From the NCBI GenBank assembly GCA_008360975.2, contig VLJF02000033.1, forward strand, positions 1,674,001-1,738,000: a stretch of 64,000 nucleotides of DNA, read 5' to 3'. Below are positions 1 through 12,473 of the stretch, in pieces; position 1 is the first letter of the stretch, and each line of letters opens with the position of its first letter. The notes beneath the pieces were generated by a model, which had not been told where the DNA came from, did no database searches, and saw only the letters and a program-made list of their open reading frames with translations. This stretch comes from Lichenostomus cassidix. Lineage: Eukaryota > Chordata > Aves > Passeriformes > Meliphagidae. The position numbers and the translations under genes are program-made.

Positions 1-312
1 TCTGCTCTTGCCAGGAGAAAGAGCTGGGAGGAGTCCTGGGTTTCACCTGAGGATCCCAAAGTCCATCCTTCCACAAAATGCACTTGGATTCGTTCCCAAT
101 CTTCCTAATGAAGGTTGAACAACTGAATCCCAAAGCAATCCTCCCCCTCCCTGGTAGCTGATTTCATCTTTAATTGCTATCACTGTGAATTTTGTCATCT
201 CCTGAATATTTGAGGTTTCTTTGGGGTCAGATTTACCACTCATGAAATGTCAGGAGTTTCACTCTCAAAAGCAGCAGTGCTCTGGAATCGCTGCTGTTTC
301 ACTCTAACATTA
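1..312. other. Unrecognised flank
   Basis: No gene, RNA or known repeat is recognised. The sequence stops matching the paralogous CpG-island units (42-43 kb and 54-55 kb) left of about 313, so this is where the first unit copy is broken. Confidence 0.4.
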
Positions 313-472
313 TGACAGGCCAGCGGCAACACGGCACCACAGCCAGGGAGGGAGGGAGGGAGGGAGGGAGACGGGAGAAGGAAGCCGCCACAGCCCCCCT
401 GCCGCCCCCTGCATCCCCTCCATCCGCCCGCAGCGAGCCCCGAGCCCCGGCACAAGGCAGCGCGGCTCCCAC

Positions 473-564
473 CTGCGCTGGGACAGCCTCTCCGAGCTCC
501 GCCGCCGCCTCCCCGGGCTCCGCCCGCTGCCGCCGCTCCCGGGCCGCACACACGCTCCCACCAT
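473..564 (-). other. Candidate first coding exon in CpG island
   Basis: An ATG at 564 in a strong context (GCGCCATGG) opens a 92-nt reading frame that ends at a consensus donor (CAG/GTGGGA). The deduced peptide starts MVGACVRPGSGGSG and is Arg/Ser/Gly-rich. The same 92-nt exon with the same donor is kept in the copies at 43033-43124 and 54668-54759. I do not recognise the product and see no second exon, so it may be the orphan promoter and exon of a duplicated gene. Confidence 0.3.
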
Positions 565-1303
565 GGCGCCGCTGCTGCCCCACTAAAGCCCTGCCTGCCT
601 GCCTGCCTGGGGGCGACACCGGCGCCGGCCTTGTCCCCGCTCGCTGGCACCGAGCAGCAATGGCGCTGGGACAATCCCGAGTGACAGCACAGCCAGCCAA
701 GGGCAGCGAGGCGCGGGCTCTGCACAGCGCACAGCCCAAGCCCCGCGCTCTCAGTGCCCCCCGGGCTGGCCGAGGCCAAAGCCGCACATGAGGAACAGCC
801 CTGCAACGGGCCCGGGCCCAAGGCGCCATTGCTCTGCAAACAGCGACCAAGTTCTCCGCACCTCCCGGCCCCGCCTCGGCACGCAGCCCCCGGGGCAGCC
901 CCACGGCCCCCACGGCAGCTCCCAGCCTCCGCCAGCCGCCCTGCAACGGCCCAGGGGGAGCAGGCCAAGGGACGCGGCTGCCGGCGCCCAGGGGACGCCA
1001 GGGACAGCGGGGGCACTTCACAAGCCTTTCCTGCAAAAGAGAAAACCATCAGCAAGGAAAAAGCAACAGCAGCGCTGGCTCCAGAGCACAGGGCCACACG
1101 AGGCCATGGCACATTGCAGTGGGGTGACGCTGGCCCCATGCCAGGCACCCAGCAGAGCTGCTCTCTCACTGCCCTGCACAGCCGCCATGGGGAGAGAAAA
1201 TTGAACCAAGGCTTCCTGAGCTGATAGAAGGACCTGGCTAAGAGATGCCTCATCAGACACCTTTGTGCACAAAACAGGCTCAGAATTGGATATGTGAGTT
1301 GAA

Positions 1304-1309
1304 TTTATT
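1304..1309 (-). terminator. Polyadenylation signal for ZNF-A
   Basis: AATAAA on the minus strand, about 210 bp after the ZNF-A stop codon. It is conserved in the ZNF-G (42284) and ZNF-I (55503) copies. Confidence 0.55.
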
Positions 1310-1518
1310 GCTAACAAACTCAGAATAGGAGAAGAAGTAAAATTTGACCATATAAAACACCTTCTTCTCAAATTACAGGGATCACCTGGAATGGGGGTCA
1401 CCAGGATTCTGCCCAACGGGGGTCACTGGGGATCATCCATTGCAGATCTTCCCACTGGGGATGGAGTTGGAGCAGCAATGAAGCTCTTCCTGCACTCGGG
1501 ACACTCACAGGGCTTCCC

Positions 1519-2737
<1,219 letters not shown>

Positions 2738-3254
2738 GGGGCTCCCGTGGCTCCCGGGCTTCCCTATTTTCCAGGGTCCCGCTTAGGGATGATCCAGGGG
2801 CTTTGGGGGTCCCAGGGGTCCCTTCTCCCCTCATTCTCTGCTCCGTGCTTCCAGGGATCCCAGGCTTCCCCCTTAGCCACGCTCCCCCCTCTCCAGCCTG
2901 CCGGGGCTCCCCCAGCTCCGCCATCGCCCCTCTCCGCTCACCCCACTCCGGGGCTCCCGCCCTTCCCCTCCACCGCTCTCCCGGGGGGACCCCATGCCCC
3001 ATGTCCCCCTCCCACACCGACACCGGGCCATGGCCACCTGCAGCCCACAAAATATCCCCCAAAGCCCCACCGGCGCCTCAGCTTTGGCCTTCCGCCACAT
3101 CCAAACGTTCCCCCCGCACAATCAAACCCTCCCAGCGACCCTGAACGAGATTTGGGGCTCAATCCCGGAAGCTGCGAGCTCCAAACACCCGCCCAGAAAA
3201 AACGCCGCTCGGGGACCCCCGAGACATTTGGGGCGACTTCCTCCTCCCCCTCAC

Positions 3255-3800
3255 CTGCGGCGTGCGGGGCGCCGATGCTCCCGAGGCCGCGGCAGACAAA
3301 GAGCTGCGCGCGGCTTCTGCTGCTCCTCCTCTTCCTCTCTCCAACCTCTTCCTGTTCCTCCTCTTCCTCTTTCCTCCTTCCTCCTCCCGCGGCTCCTCCT
3401 CCTTCCTCCTCCCGCCTCCTCCTCCTGCTCGGATCTCCGGCCTTTCTCCCGCTCCTTCCTCATCCCTCCTCCTCCTCCTCCATCCCTTCTCCCCCTCCCC
3501 CCAAGCCCAGCGCCCACCCTTTCCCCCCTTTTCCCCACGCCGTCGCATGCCGCGGGAGGAGCCGGGATGGAGCCGGGGCAGGTCGGGCTGGGGCAGCGCT
3601 GGGCTCCGGGCCAGGCCTGGGCGCCCCCCACGCGCCCCCTCCCCAAATTGGCCTGGCGGGAAGCGCTGGGGGCGAGGGGGGGGCGCAGGTGGGGTTGGGG
3701 TGGGGAGCGCTGGGCGCTGCAGGTCTGCCTGGGAACTGGAGAGTCATCAGCGCCGCGAGCTCGGATTGGATCAGAATCGCTCAGCGCCTTCTCCCATTGG
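3255..3800 (-). promoter_or_regulatory. ZNF-A promoter, untranslated exon 1 and X-Y module
   Basis: On minus, an untranslated exon ends at 3255 with the donor GCAG/GTGAGG. Its upstream part is a GAGGA-rich tract. Further upstream, on the plus strand, lie an X1-like box (3728-3741, CCTGGGAACTGGAG), an X2-like box (3742-3750, AGTCATCAG), an 11-bp spacer and an inverted CCAAT/Y box (ATTGG, 3765-3769), then a second ATTGG at 3796-3800. Order and spacing match the class II X1-X2-Y enhanceosome. X1 matches the consensus at only 9 of 14 positions. Confidence 0.55.
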
Positions 3801-4088
3801 CTCATTTTCGCGGGGCTATTTTTCGGGGCTGTTTTTCTATGGGGGTTGGAGGTTCTGGGGGGCTCAGGGGGTCTCAGCGCCTTTTTTGGGGTTCGCTGTG
3901 TGCCGTGTCGGGGTTCAGCTGCCTCCCAAGGCCCCCAGAGCGGGGTGACAATTGGGGACACACGGGGGTCCCCATTCCCGATCCATCCCGGGGTCAGGTC
4001 TGCCCCCCAATCGCAGCCCCACCGCGGGGTCCCCCCGAGTCCCTCCCGAGTGCTCCCCAAGAAACGCGACCGGAGCCAACTGGGAAGC

Positions 4089-4094
4089 TTTACT
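4089..4094 (-). terminator. Variant polyadenylation signal of class II-1
   Basis: AGTAAA on minus at the position where class II-3, -4, -5 and the 57.6-kb remnant have AATAAA. It is a usable but weaker signal. Confidence 0.6.
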
Positions 4095-4236
4095 GGGAGC
4101 ACTGGGAGCAGCCGGGCGGGGTCAGAGTGACAGCAGGGCTGGGGGGACACACGACACCCCAAAATCAGCGCGGGGACAGAGCGGGGGAGCCCGGCCGGTA
4201 CCGAGTCCACGGGGAGGGGCTGCGGCCGGCGGCGGC

Positions 4237-7044
4237 TCAGGAGCTCTGTGGGCAGAGAAAAGGGGGTGACACCGGGCTGGGGGTCCCGCGGGGAGCATAG
4301 CCGCTCCGGGGAAGGGGGGACACGACCCCTGGGACCCCCCCTCACCTTCTTGCGCAGGTAGAAGCCGAGCCCCAGCGCCAGGAAGACGAAGCCCAACACG
4401 AAGCCCCCGATCTCCGTCAGCATCCTGCTGCGGGCAGCGTCCGGCGGCATCTCTGGGGGGTCAGCAGGGCTCAGGACCCCCAAAAACCTCTCAGCGACAC
4501 CCCAAGCCCCTCCAAGCACCCTCCCAGTCGCCCCCAGCCCACCCAGAAGCCCCTGAAACCTCCTCCCGATCCAGTCCCAGCCTCCCCAGGACACACCAAA
4601 GCCCCTCCCGTCCCTCTCAGCACCCCACAACCCCTCCCAGTTGCCCCCCACCGCCCCAGGACCCCCAAACCCTCTCCCAGTCCCTTCCCAGCCCCACCAG
4701 GACTCACCAAGGTCCCTCCCAGTCTCTTCCCTGCACAACCAACCTCATTCCAGCCTTTGCTTTTCCATCCCCAATCTCCTTCCAGCCCCTCCAGCCTCAC
4801 TCCAACTCCCTCCCAGTTCCCCCCAGCACCCCCAAACTCCCTCCCAGTGCCCACCAGCACCCCCAGCACCTCATCTCACCATCCCCAACATCCTTCCAAG
4901 CCCTTCTCAGCCCTCCCACACCCCCAAGCCCCTCTCCCAGTATAAACCAGCCTCTCTCCACCTCCCTCCCAGTTCCCCCCAGCACAGCCCAATCCCCCTG
5001 TGCCTCCCCCGCTGCCCCCGGCGCTGTGGGCTCTGGCCGTACCCCAGTGCCGCCTCAGTGGCTGCTCCAGGCTGACGTGCTCCACCTGGCAGGTGTAGGT
5101 GACCCCGTGCCGGGGGGGCGTTTCCAGCAGCACCAGCAGCTGGTAGGTCCAGTCCCCGTTGGGGAGCAGGTCGGTGGTCATCACTTGCTCCGAGAGCTCC
5201 TGCTGGCCCTGGAACCACCTCACCTGCACCTGCGCAGGGTAGAAATCCATCACGGAGCACAGCAGGCGGCCGGGCTCGGGCTGGGAGCTCGAGGGCACCA
5301 GCGAGATGGACACGCTGGGGGGCACTGGGAGAGAGAGGCGAGACACTGGGATCAGCTGGGGGGGTGCTGGGAGAGAGCTGGGAGGGGTGGTGTGGAACTG
5401 GGAGGGACTGGGAAAGGAGTGGGAGGGAATGGGGGGGCACTAGGAGAGAGGGGAGTGGATTGGGGAGCACTGGGAAGGCACTGGGAGAGAGGGTGGAGGT
5501 CTGGGAGTGGACTGGGCATGGACTGGGGATGGGTTTAGAGGGACTGGGATGGAGCGTGGTGGCACTGGGTGGGGCTGGGATTGCACTGGAAAAGCGGGGA
5601 GTGGATGGGGGAGCACTGTGAGGGCAATGGGAGAGAGAATGGAGGTCTCGTAGGGGAATGAGAACAGACTGGGATTGAACTGTGATTGGGTTTAGAGGGA
5701 CTGGGAGTGACTGTGGTGGCATTGGGACTGGAAAATGACTGGAAGAGAAGTGTGTGGATTGGGGAGCACTGGGAGGGCACTTCATGGAGGGTGGAGGTCT
5801 GGGAGTGCACTGGGAATGGACTGGGATTGCATTAGAGACATTGGGAGTGACTGTGGTGGCACTGGGAGGAACTGGGAATGAATTCCACGGCATTGTGAGG
5901 TTAAGCCCAGCGCGGGGAACTCGGTGCAGCTTGTATGCCTGATGAGTCATCAGAGACGTGCGAAATGATTATCTGAGGAGCGTCATCTTCACGCTTGGCT
6001 GAAATGGACGCGCTGAGGGGGGACTGGGATGGACTGGGGGGGACTGGGAGAGCTATAGGAGTCACTGAGAAGGACAAGAAGCCCCTGGTTTGGCACAAGG
6101 AGGGTTGAGGGCTCTGGGTGATTCCCAGGGAGGGTTTGAGGGGCTGCAGGGTCATTGCCAGGGCAGAGCCTGAGGGGACACCTCTGCCCCACGCTCACCT
6201 CTGCGCTCCACGCTGAACGGTGTGAACACCTCGTAGTTGTACCGGCAGTACCTGTCCACTGCAGTCCGTTTGTACTCCATCCATGCCTGGTCACTGTTCG
6301 TGTAGTTGGCCTGTTTCTCCCCATACGGGGTGAACCCCACGTATTTCCTCTCATCGCTGTCGAACCTCATGTACTCCACCCGGTTGTAGATGAACCTCTC
6401 CATGAACCTCACCTTCTCCGTGCCGTTAATGAAGTGACACTCAGTGTATCCCAGCTCCTGGAAGACCCCTGTGTGTGCAAGGCACAGGTCAGGGGTTCCC
6501 CCAGCACCTCCATCGATCCCAGAGCTCCGGGGGTCACCCCGGATCCCCACTCCGCACCCCCTGTGCCCCACGGCCGCCATGGGACCCTCCTGCCCGCGCT
6601 CCCACTTCCTCTTTCCCACCCTTCTCCCTATTTCCCCTTTCACATCCTCACTCCCCGCCATTTCCAGCCACTCCCTACTTCAACTTTGGGGTCCCATTCC
6701 CTCTTTTTGCCATTTTCCCACCCTTTTACCCACAATTTCTCCATCCCCATCCCCCTCCCGCTCAGTTTTGGGCTCCCACCCTCCCCTTTTCCCCACTTCC
6801 CCACCCTCTCCCACCCCTTCCTCACCTTCCCCCAACCCTCAGTCCCTCCCGCTCTCCCTTTCGGCTTCCCCTCCTCCTCCCCCTCCACTTTGGGCTCCCA
6901 AAGCCCTTTCTTTCCCCTTTTCCCCCTTTCCCATCGCATTCCCTGCTCCCCCCGCTCACCCGACAGCTCCGCGCCCGCAGCCGGGGTGGCTCCCAGCACC
7001 ACCAGTGCCACCAGTAGGGCCCCAGCTGCCGCCACTCGCCCCAT
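4237..7044 (-). CDS. DAB: MHC class II beta chain 1, complete but altered groove
   Basis: Type I membrane glycoprotein that pairs with a class II alpha chain to present peptides to CD4 T cells. Exons: 6960-7044 (leader), 6199-6468 (beta-1, 270 nt), 5043-5324 (beta-2 Ig domain, 282 nt), 4346-4452 (connecting/TM), 4237-4245 (SS-stop); all junctions are GT-AG. It gives 250 aa. The leader starts MGRVAAAGALLVALVVLG. Beta-1 has the Cys pair (ECHF and RYCRY) and the NGT glycosylation site; beta-2 has its Cys pair (LLCSV, YTCQV). By alignment from Cys79, W61 is Thr and H81 is Tyr. The N-Y-T at 59-61 makes a new N-glycosylation sequon where Trp normally contacts the peptide backbone. The TM segment carries a Glu (MLTEIGG) absent from the other copies. 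It may be a non-classical or decaying copy. Confidence 0.9.
5325..5905 (-). repeat. Intron 2 minisatellite, class II-1
   Basis: Degenerate ~20-40-bp repeats of the form GGGAGGGACTGGGAATGGA fill most of intron 2. The array is almost base-identical to the one in class II-3 (26955-27525). Confidence 0.7.
5937..5973 (+). promoter_or_regulatory. Intronic X2-Y relic, class II-1
   Basis: Antisense within intron 2: an X2-like AGTCATCAG, 11 bp, then a degenerate Y box (ATGATTATC). The X1 half is missing: 7 bp (GGCAACT) present in class II-5 are deleted here. Confidence 0.4.
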
Positions 7045-7424
7045 GGCCAGCGCCGGGCAGCTGCCGCCAGCCCCGCAGCAGCCGCTGCACTGGGAGCTCC
7101 AGTCCGGAGCAGCGCGGGATCATCCGCCCCGCGCTCTGATTGGCCGGGCGCCGTTTTGGGACGCGCTCCCATTGCCTGGGCGTGGTTTTGGGCGCGCTGC
7201 CATTGGCCGCAGTTGTTTTGGACGCGCTCCGATTGGCCGGGCCGGTTTGGGGCCCGTTTTGCACAGGCTCTACCCGGCAACCGGTGACGACACAACACAC
7301 ACGCCCTCCCATTGGCTCCGCCGCTTTTGGGGCGCTGCGCCCCCACTCCCACTCCCCCCACTTCGCCGCCGCTGCACTGGGACCACCAGCGACCCTTCCC
7401 AGTGTCGCCACATCCCGAGGCGCC
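7045..7424. promoter_or_regulatory. Bidirectional class II-1 / tapasin-like promoter
   Basis: This 380-bp GC-rich interval separates divergent start codons. It holds four CCAAT/ATTGG motifs plus, on plus, an X1-like CCCGGCAACCGGTG (7273-7286; 11 of 14 matches to the X1 consensus), a weak X2 (7287-7295) and ATTGG at 7311-7315 with near-canonical spacing. The module points toward the plus-strand exon at 7425. Confidence 0.6.
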
Positions 7425-7500
7425 ATGGATGGAGCACGGAGCTGCCCCTGCCTGCTGCTGCTGCTGGCGCTGACCCTGCCTGGCCTTTGGGGGCTCCAAG
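7425..7500 (+). pseudogene. Orphan signal-peptide exon, tapasin-like, copy 1
   Basis: The ATG at 7425 (GGCGCCATGG) encodes MDGARSCPCLLLLLALTLPG followed by LWGLQ, a typical secretory leader. It ends in phase 1 at a good donor (CCAAG/GTGGGC). No later exon follows; the sequence becomes minisatellite. In the chicken B locus the tapasin gene lies between the two class II beta genes, so the first exon of a lost TAPBP copy is my best guess from position and exon phase, not from sequence identity. Four copies in the window keep the frame intact. Confidence 0.45.
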
Positions 7501-7619
7501 GTGGGCTTTGGGGGGTCCTGGAGCCGCGGCGTTGGGATTTGGGGTGTCCTGGATCCATGGCAAAAGGGGATCGGGGAGATTCAGAAGGTCCAACCCCCTT
7601 TTGGGGGATTTGTCTGGGA

Positions 7620-8270
7620 AGGGCGTTGGCTCAACTTCCTGTTTTTTCAGGGTTTTCCCCGGGGTTTTTTCCCCATTTTTTGGGGTCAGGAGTGGCCAAA
7701 CTCCTCTTTTCCCACGGTTTTGGGGTTCTGACAGTTCCCAAACCCCTCTGTACCTCAGATTTTGGGGCTCTAGGAGTTCCCAAACCCCCCTGCACCCAGG
7801 ATTTTAGGAACTGGGTGTTCCCATATCATCTTTTTCCAGCATTTTGGAGCTCTTGGATTTCCCAAACCCCCCTGTACTTAGGATTTGGGGAACTGCGAGT
7901 TCTCACTTCCTCTTTTTCCATGAGTTTTAGGGTCACCTTTTGCTGAAATTCCTCTGTTTTCCAGAATTTTGGGGCTCTAGGAGTTCCCAAACCCCGCTGT
8001 TCCTGGAATTTTGGGACTCTCGGAATTCCAAAACCCCCCTGTAGTGAGGATTTAGGGCTCTGGGAGTTCTTACTTCCTCTTTTCCCAGGATTTTGAGAGG
8101 CTCAGTGTGCTCAAATTCCTCTTTTTCCCAGGATTTTGGGGCTCTGGCATTGCCCAACCCTCCCTGTTCCCAGGATTTTGGGTGGAAATCCCCATTTTCC
8201 AGGATTTTTATGCTCTCACCCCCCACAATTCCCCATTCCCATTGCCCCACACCATCATCCAGACAGAATA
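7620..8270 (+). repeat. Minisatellite after orphan exon, copy 1
   Basis: Imperfect ~45-60-bp repeats built on GGATTTTGGGGCTCTGGG followed by a TTCCCAAACCCCCCTG block. It occupies what would be intron 1 of the orphan gene. No coding exon is seen in it. Confidence 0.75.
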
Positions 8271-8284
8271 TAACCAAAACTCCA

Positions 8285-8845
8285 TTTCCAGGGGAATTCA
8301 GCCCAATTCCAGGTGTGTCTGACTCGATTCCAGGAGGATCCTGGGGCAATTCCAGCCTCTACTGCAGCACCAACACCATTCAAACCCAATTCCAGGTGGA
8401 CTCAACCCAATTTCAGGTGAGTCAAATCCAGCTCAAGGTTGGTCCAACCCAATTACAGGTAGATTAAAGCAAATTCCAGGGGCATTCAATCCAATTCCAG
8501 GTAGATAAAACCCAATTCCAGGTGGATCAAATCCAACTCCAGGTGAGGCAAACCCAATTCCAGGTGGATCTAACCCAATTCTAGGTCGAGTCAACCAAAT
8601 TCCAGGAAAATACAACTCTTTTTCATGTGGATCAAATCAAATTCCGGGTAAATCCAACCCAATTCCAGGTAAATCCAACTGAATTCCAGATTGATCAAAC
8701 CCAACTCCAGGTGAGTCAAAACAAATTCCAGGGAGGTCAAACCCAATTCCAGATCAATTCAACCTCATTGCAGGTAAATCAAATCCAGTTCCAGGTGGAT
8801 CAAACCCAATTCCAGGGGTGTCAAACCCAATTCAACTCTTTTAAA
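8285..8845 (+). repeat. 20-bp minisatellite, copy 1
   Basis: About 27 imperfect units of ~20 bp, such as CAATTCCAGGTGGATCAAAC. Related arrays occur in each unit and at 62.2 kb. Confidence 0.85.
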
Positions 8846-8979
8846 TGTCCCATCGCCCCTTTCCCTCCATTCAGGAAGCTCCTGACAGCTTTTTTCTGGG
8901 AGAAATCCCTGAATTTGGGGATTTTTGGGGTGCAGTTTTGGAGGGGAACAGCTCTGCCTGCCTTTGCCCTCCCTGTCTG

Positions 8980-9077
8980 TGTCCCCAGTGTCCCACCCTG
9001 GCTGTGTCCCCAGTGTCCCACCATGGCTGTGTCCCCAGTGTCCCACCCCTGTGTCCCCAATGTCCCACCATGGCTGT
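8980..9077 (+). repeat. 25-bp VNTR, copy 1
   Basis: Tandem units of GGCTGTGTCCCCAGTGTCCC plus ACCAT. The LTR-like element at 9078 is inserted into the last GGCTGTG unit. Confidence 0.8.
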
Positions 9078-10785
9078 TATCAGACACTGAAATATTTCAC
9101 ACCTCAAACATCGATACAAAGTTTTGCTCATTATAACAAAAAGTGTACAAAGAAGCTACAATCAAAAATCCTCCCTGAAGATACCTGACTGGGACTTTGG
9201 ACTGAGAGTCAAACTGCTGAGATTCCATAAAGGGAAACCTATTGTTCACTCATCTCAGGCTGAGGGAAAGGAATGCACACACAAATCCAAAGCCACCAGC
9301 TGCTCTGAGAATCATCCCTGGCTGAGTTTGGGGTGGGGGCAGAGCACAGCTCACTGTGATGCCTAAAATGCTGGGAAAGATTGAGCACAGACCCCGCAGT
9401 GTAGGAAAAGGGTATTCCCTTGGTTTAATAGGATCCCAGGAGCACCACGACGGAAAGAGAGCGACAATATCACGGGTTTGCAATTTATGGACTTCATTGA
9501 TTAACATCCCTATCTAAAATTCCCCAATGAGAAACCTAACAAATGAAGTCATTGCCCCCTTATTCAAATTACCTCCCCCCCCAAAAAAGTTACAAATTAG
9601 TTTACAGAAACATGTCCCAGTGATAAAGCTCTTTCAAGGCTGGTGCCTCATGCTCTTGAAATTGTGGAGATTGTTTCGTCTTCTCCACAGAATTCTGAAC
9701 GAGGCTGGAGCACAAGGGTTATAAACATGTGGGGCTGAGATACAGAGAGTAAAAGGTACAGGAATGGGAAAGGGTACAAAGGATATAAAAAGAGTATAAA
9801 AGTACAATGAAAAAGGACAAAAACCCATCAGGCATCAGCAGAAGCCAGGTTTACACAAACTGCCCAGCTGTGGAACCCCCAACCCCACCAAAAAGTGACA
9901 CAGAAACCCCAAAAAGTGACATGGAGACTCAAAAAGTGACGATGGGAAACCTCCAATGGGACAGTGAGACCCCAAAAATGGCAGAGAAAACCCCAAAAAT
10001 GGAAGAGAAATCCCAAAAAGTGACACAGAACCCCAAAAAACGACAAAGAAACCCCAAAAAATGACACAGAAATCCCCAAAAGTGACACAGAAATCCCCAA
10101 AAGTAACACTTGAGACCCTAAAAATGACACAGAAACCCCCAAAATGATAAAAAAAACCCCAAAAATGACATGACAAACGCCCAAAAGTGAGACAGAAACC
10201 CCAAAAGGTGACCCAGAACCCCCCCAAAAATGACCCAGAAACCCCAAGAAGGACACAAAAATCCCCCAAAACGGCACAGAACCCCCAAAAATCTCCACCG
10301 CACGCTGCTGGAGCAGTTCGACATCAAATCGGGACTTTGACGTGAGAGGAGCTGAGGGGAGTCACAATCCATCACAGACCCCCAAATGCCAGGCCTTGCA
10401 CCACAGCAGTGCAGGTGATGCAAGCAGAGTCTGCTGCTAGAGACTGTCCCCTGCCCCGGGGGGACATGCTGGACATTGTCACCTGGCCTGAGTGTATATT
10501 AACCCTTGGCACTCTGTGCTTTTTGGGGGGAAAACCACCACTGAGAAGAGCAGCTGGAGAAGATCAATGTGACATCGTTGGGATCCACGGATGGTGATGT
10601 TTTCTTTCTCCCTCTTTCTGTCCCCCTCACCTCTTTTCCTACTTCTCTTTTCCTCTCTTTTCCTCCCTCTTTCTCTCATATTTACTATCAAATAAAACCT
10701 ACACTACTGACTGGCATGTGGTCTCGTTTGCACCTTAATTCGGGCAGAGGTATTTCCAAAGAACCTTAATGTTTGGATCATAACA
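9078..10785 (+). mobile_element. LTR-like insertion, copy 1
   Basis: A 1.7-kb AT-richer insertion in the VNTR, bounded by a 5-bp duplication GCTGT (9073-9077 and 10786-10790). Its ends include the inverted hexamers TGTTAT and ATAACA, the first overlapping the duplication. Near the 3' end it has a TATA-like GTATATTAA (about 10493) and AATAAA (10691), then ~90 bp, the layout of an LTR promoter, R and U5. No gag, pol or env reading frame is seen, so it is a solo or non-autonomous element. The 62.66-kb paralogue lacks it. Confidence 0.6.
9870..10300 (+). repeat. Minisatellite inside LTR-like element, copy 1
   Basis: About 20-bp units of the form CCCCAAAAAGTGACACAGAA. Length differs among the three copies of the element, which accounts for most of their size difference. 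Confidence 0.8.
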
Positions 10786-11429
10786 GCTGTGACCCCAATG
10801 TCCCACCCATGTCTCACCTCAATATCTTCATTTTTACCCCAAATTCAGGTGTTTTGAAGGATTGAAATGAAAACAAGACCAAACCTGAAAGAAAAGGATT
10901 TACATGTCTGTGCCCGCTGAGGATCCACGTGGTTGGGTAGAAGGGAAGAACATTTTTGGAGGTTTCCACCCCAAAATCCTGCTCTTTGCCCCAATGCAGA
11001 ACCATTTGGCTGTGAAAGATGCCACTGGGTGAGAGAAAATCACAATCATGGAATCAATGAGGTTGCAAAAGACCTCCAAGGCCATCCAGTGTTGCCTCAT
11101 GCCAAGAGATGATATAACTGAACACAAAAGGTGAGATTTTCTGGGGTGGAAAGTCAACAAATCCGCTCTCCCCAGGGGATTTCTGATGTCCCCAGGAATT
11201 CCCATGGACATTCCTGGCCCTGCCTTCATCCAGGTGCCCACGGGGAGCCAGGAGGGTGTGGAGCCACCAGCCAGGTGTCTTTGCCACACGGATCACCAGC
11301 AGCACGGATCACCAGGGCTCTGCACAGCTGGGGTCACTGGGGATCATCCACTGCAGATCTTCCCACTGGGGATGGAGTTGGAGCAGCAATGAAGCTCTTC
11401 CTGCACTCGAGACAATCGCAGGGCTTCCC
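10786..11429. other. Conserved intergenic spacer 3' of ZNF-B
   Basis: Spacer repeated at 19375-20018, 23441-23607 (partial), 32596-33241 and 62690-63306. It carries a CR1 fragment and ends with a decayed zinc-finger-like tail next to the ZNF stop codon. No gene is recognised. Confidence 0.6.
11041..11098 (-). mobile_element. CR1 LINE 3' fragment
   Basis: AATCATGGAATCAATGAGG followed by a GGTTG-AAAAGACCTCCAAG-type segment resembles the reverse complement of the CR1 3' end. It is shared by paralogous spacers. Confidence 0.55.
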
Positions 11430-12053
<624 letters not shown>

Positions 12054-12056
12054 TCA

Positions 12057-12473
<417 letters not shown>

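Larger units (their letters stand above)
313..1416 (-). repeat. CpG-island unit, copy 1
   Basis: This GC-rich segment lies directly 3' of ZNF-A. Near-identical copies lie at about 42177-43520 (plus) and 54203-55600 (minus), each 3' of a zinc-finger gene (ZNF-G, ZNF-I). It holds the polyadenylation signal for the adjacent ZNF and a CpG-dense core at about 340-960. Long ORFs in several frames come from base composition and share no recognisable protein family. Confidence 0.7.

Noticed and set aside
8285..8845. Possible CRISPR-like array
   Set aside because: Short imperfect tandem units without unique spacers, in an avian nuclear genome; a minisatellite.
8285..9136. Repeat ORFs such as QVDQTQFQVNPTQFQ and MSHRPFPSIQ
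   Set aside because: Direct translations of minisatellites. Unit number changes between copies without selection on frame.
9870..10300. Possible coding repeat protein (AKSDTETPK / FGVSVSFLG)
   Set aside because: Both strands translate into simple repeats. It is a minisatellite within the LTR-like element.
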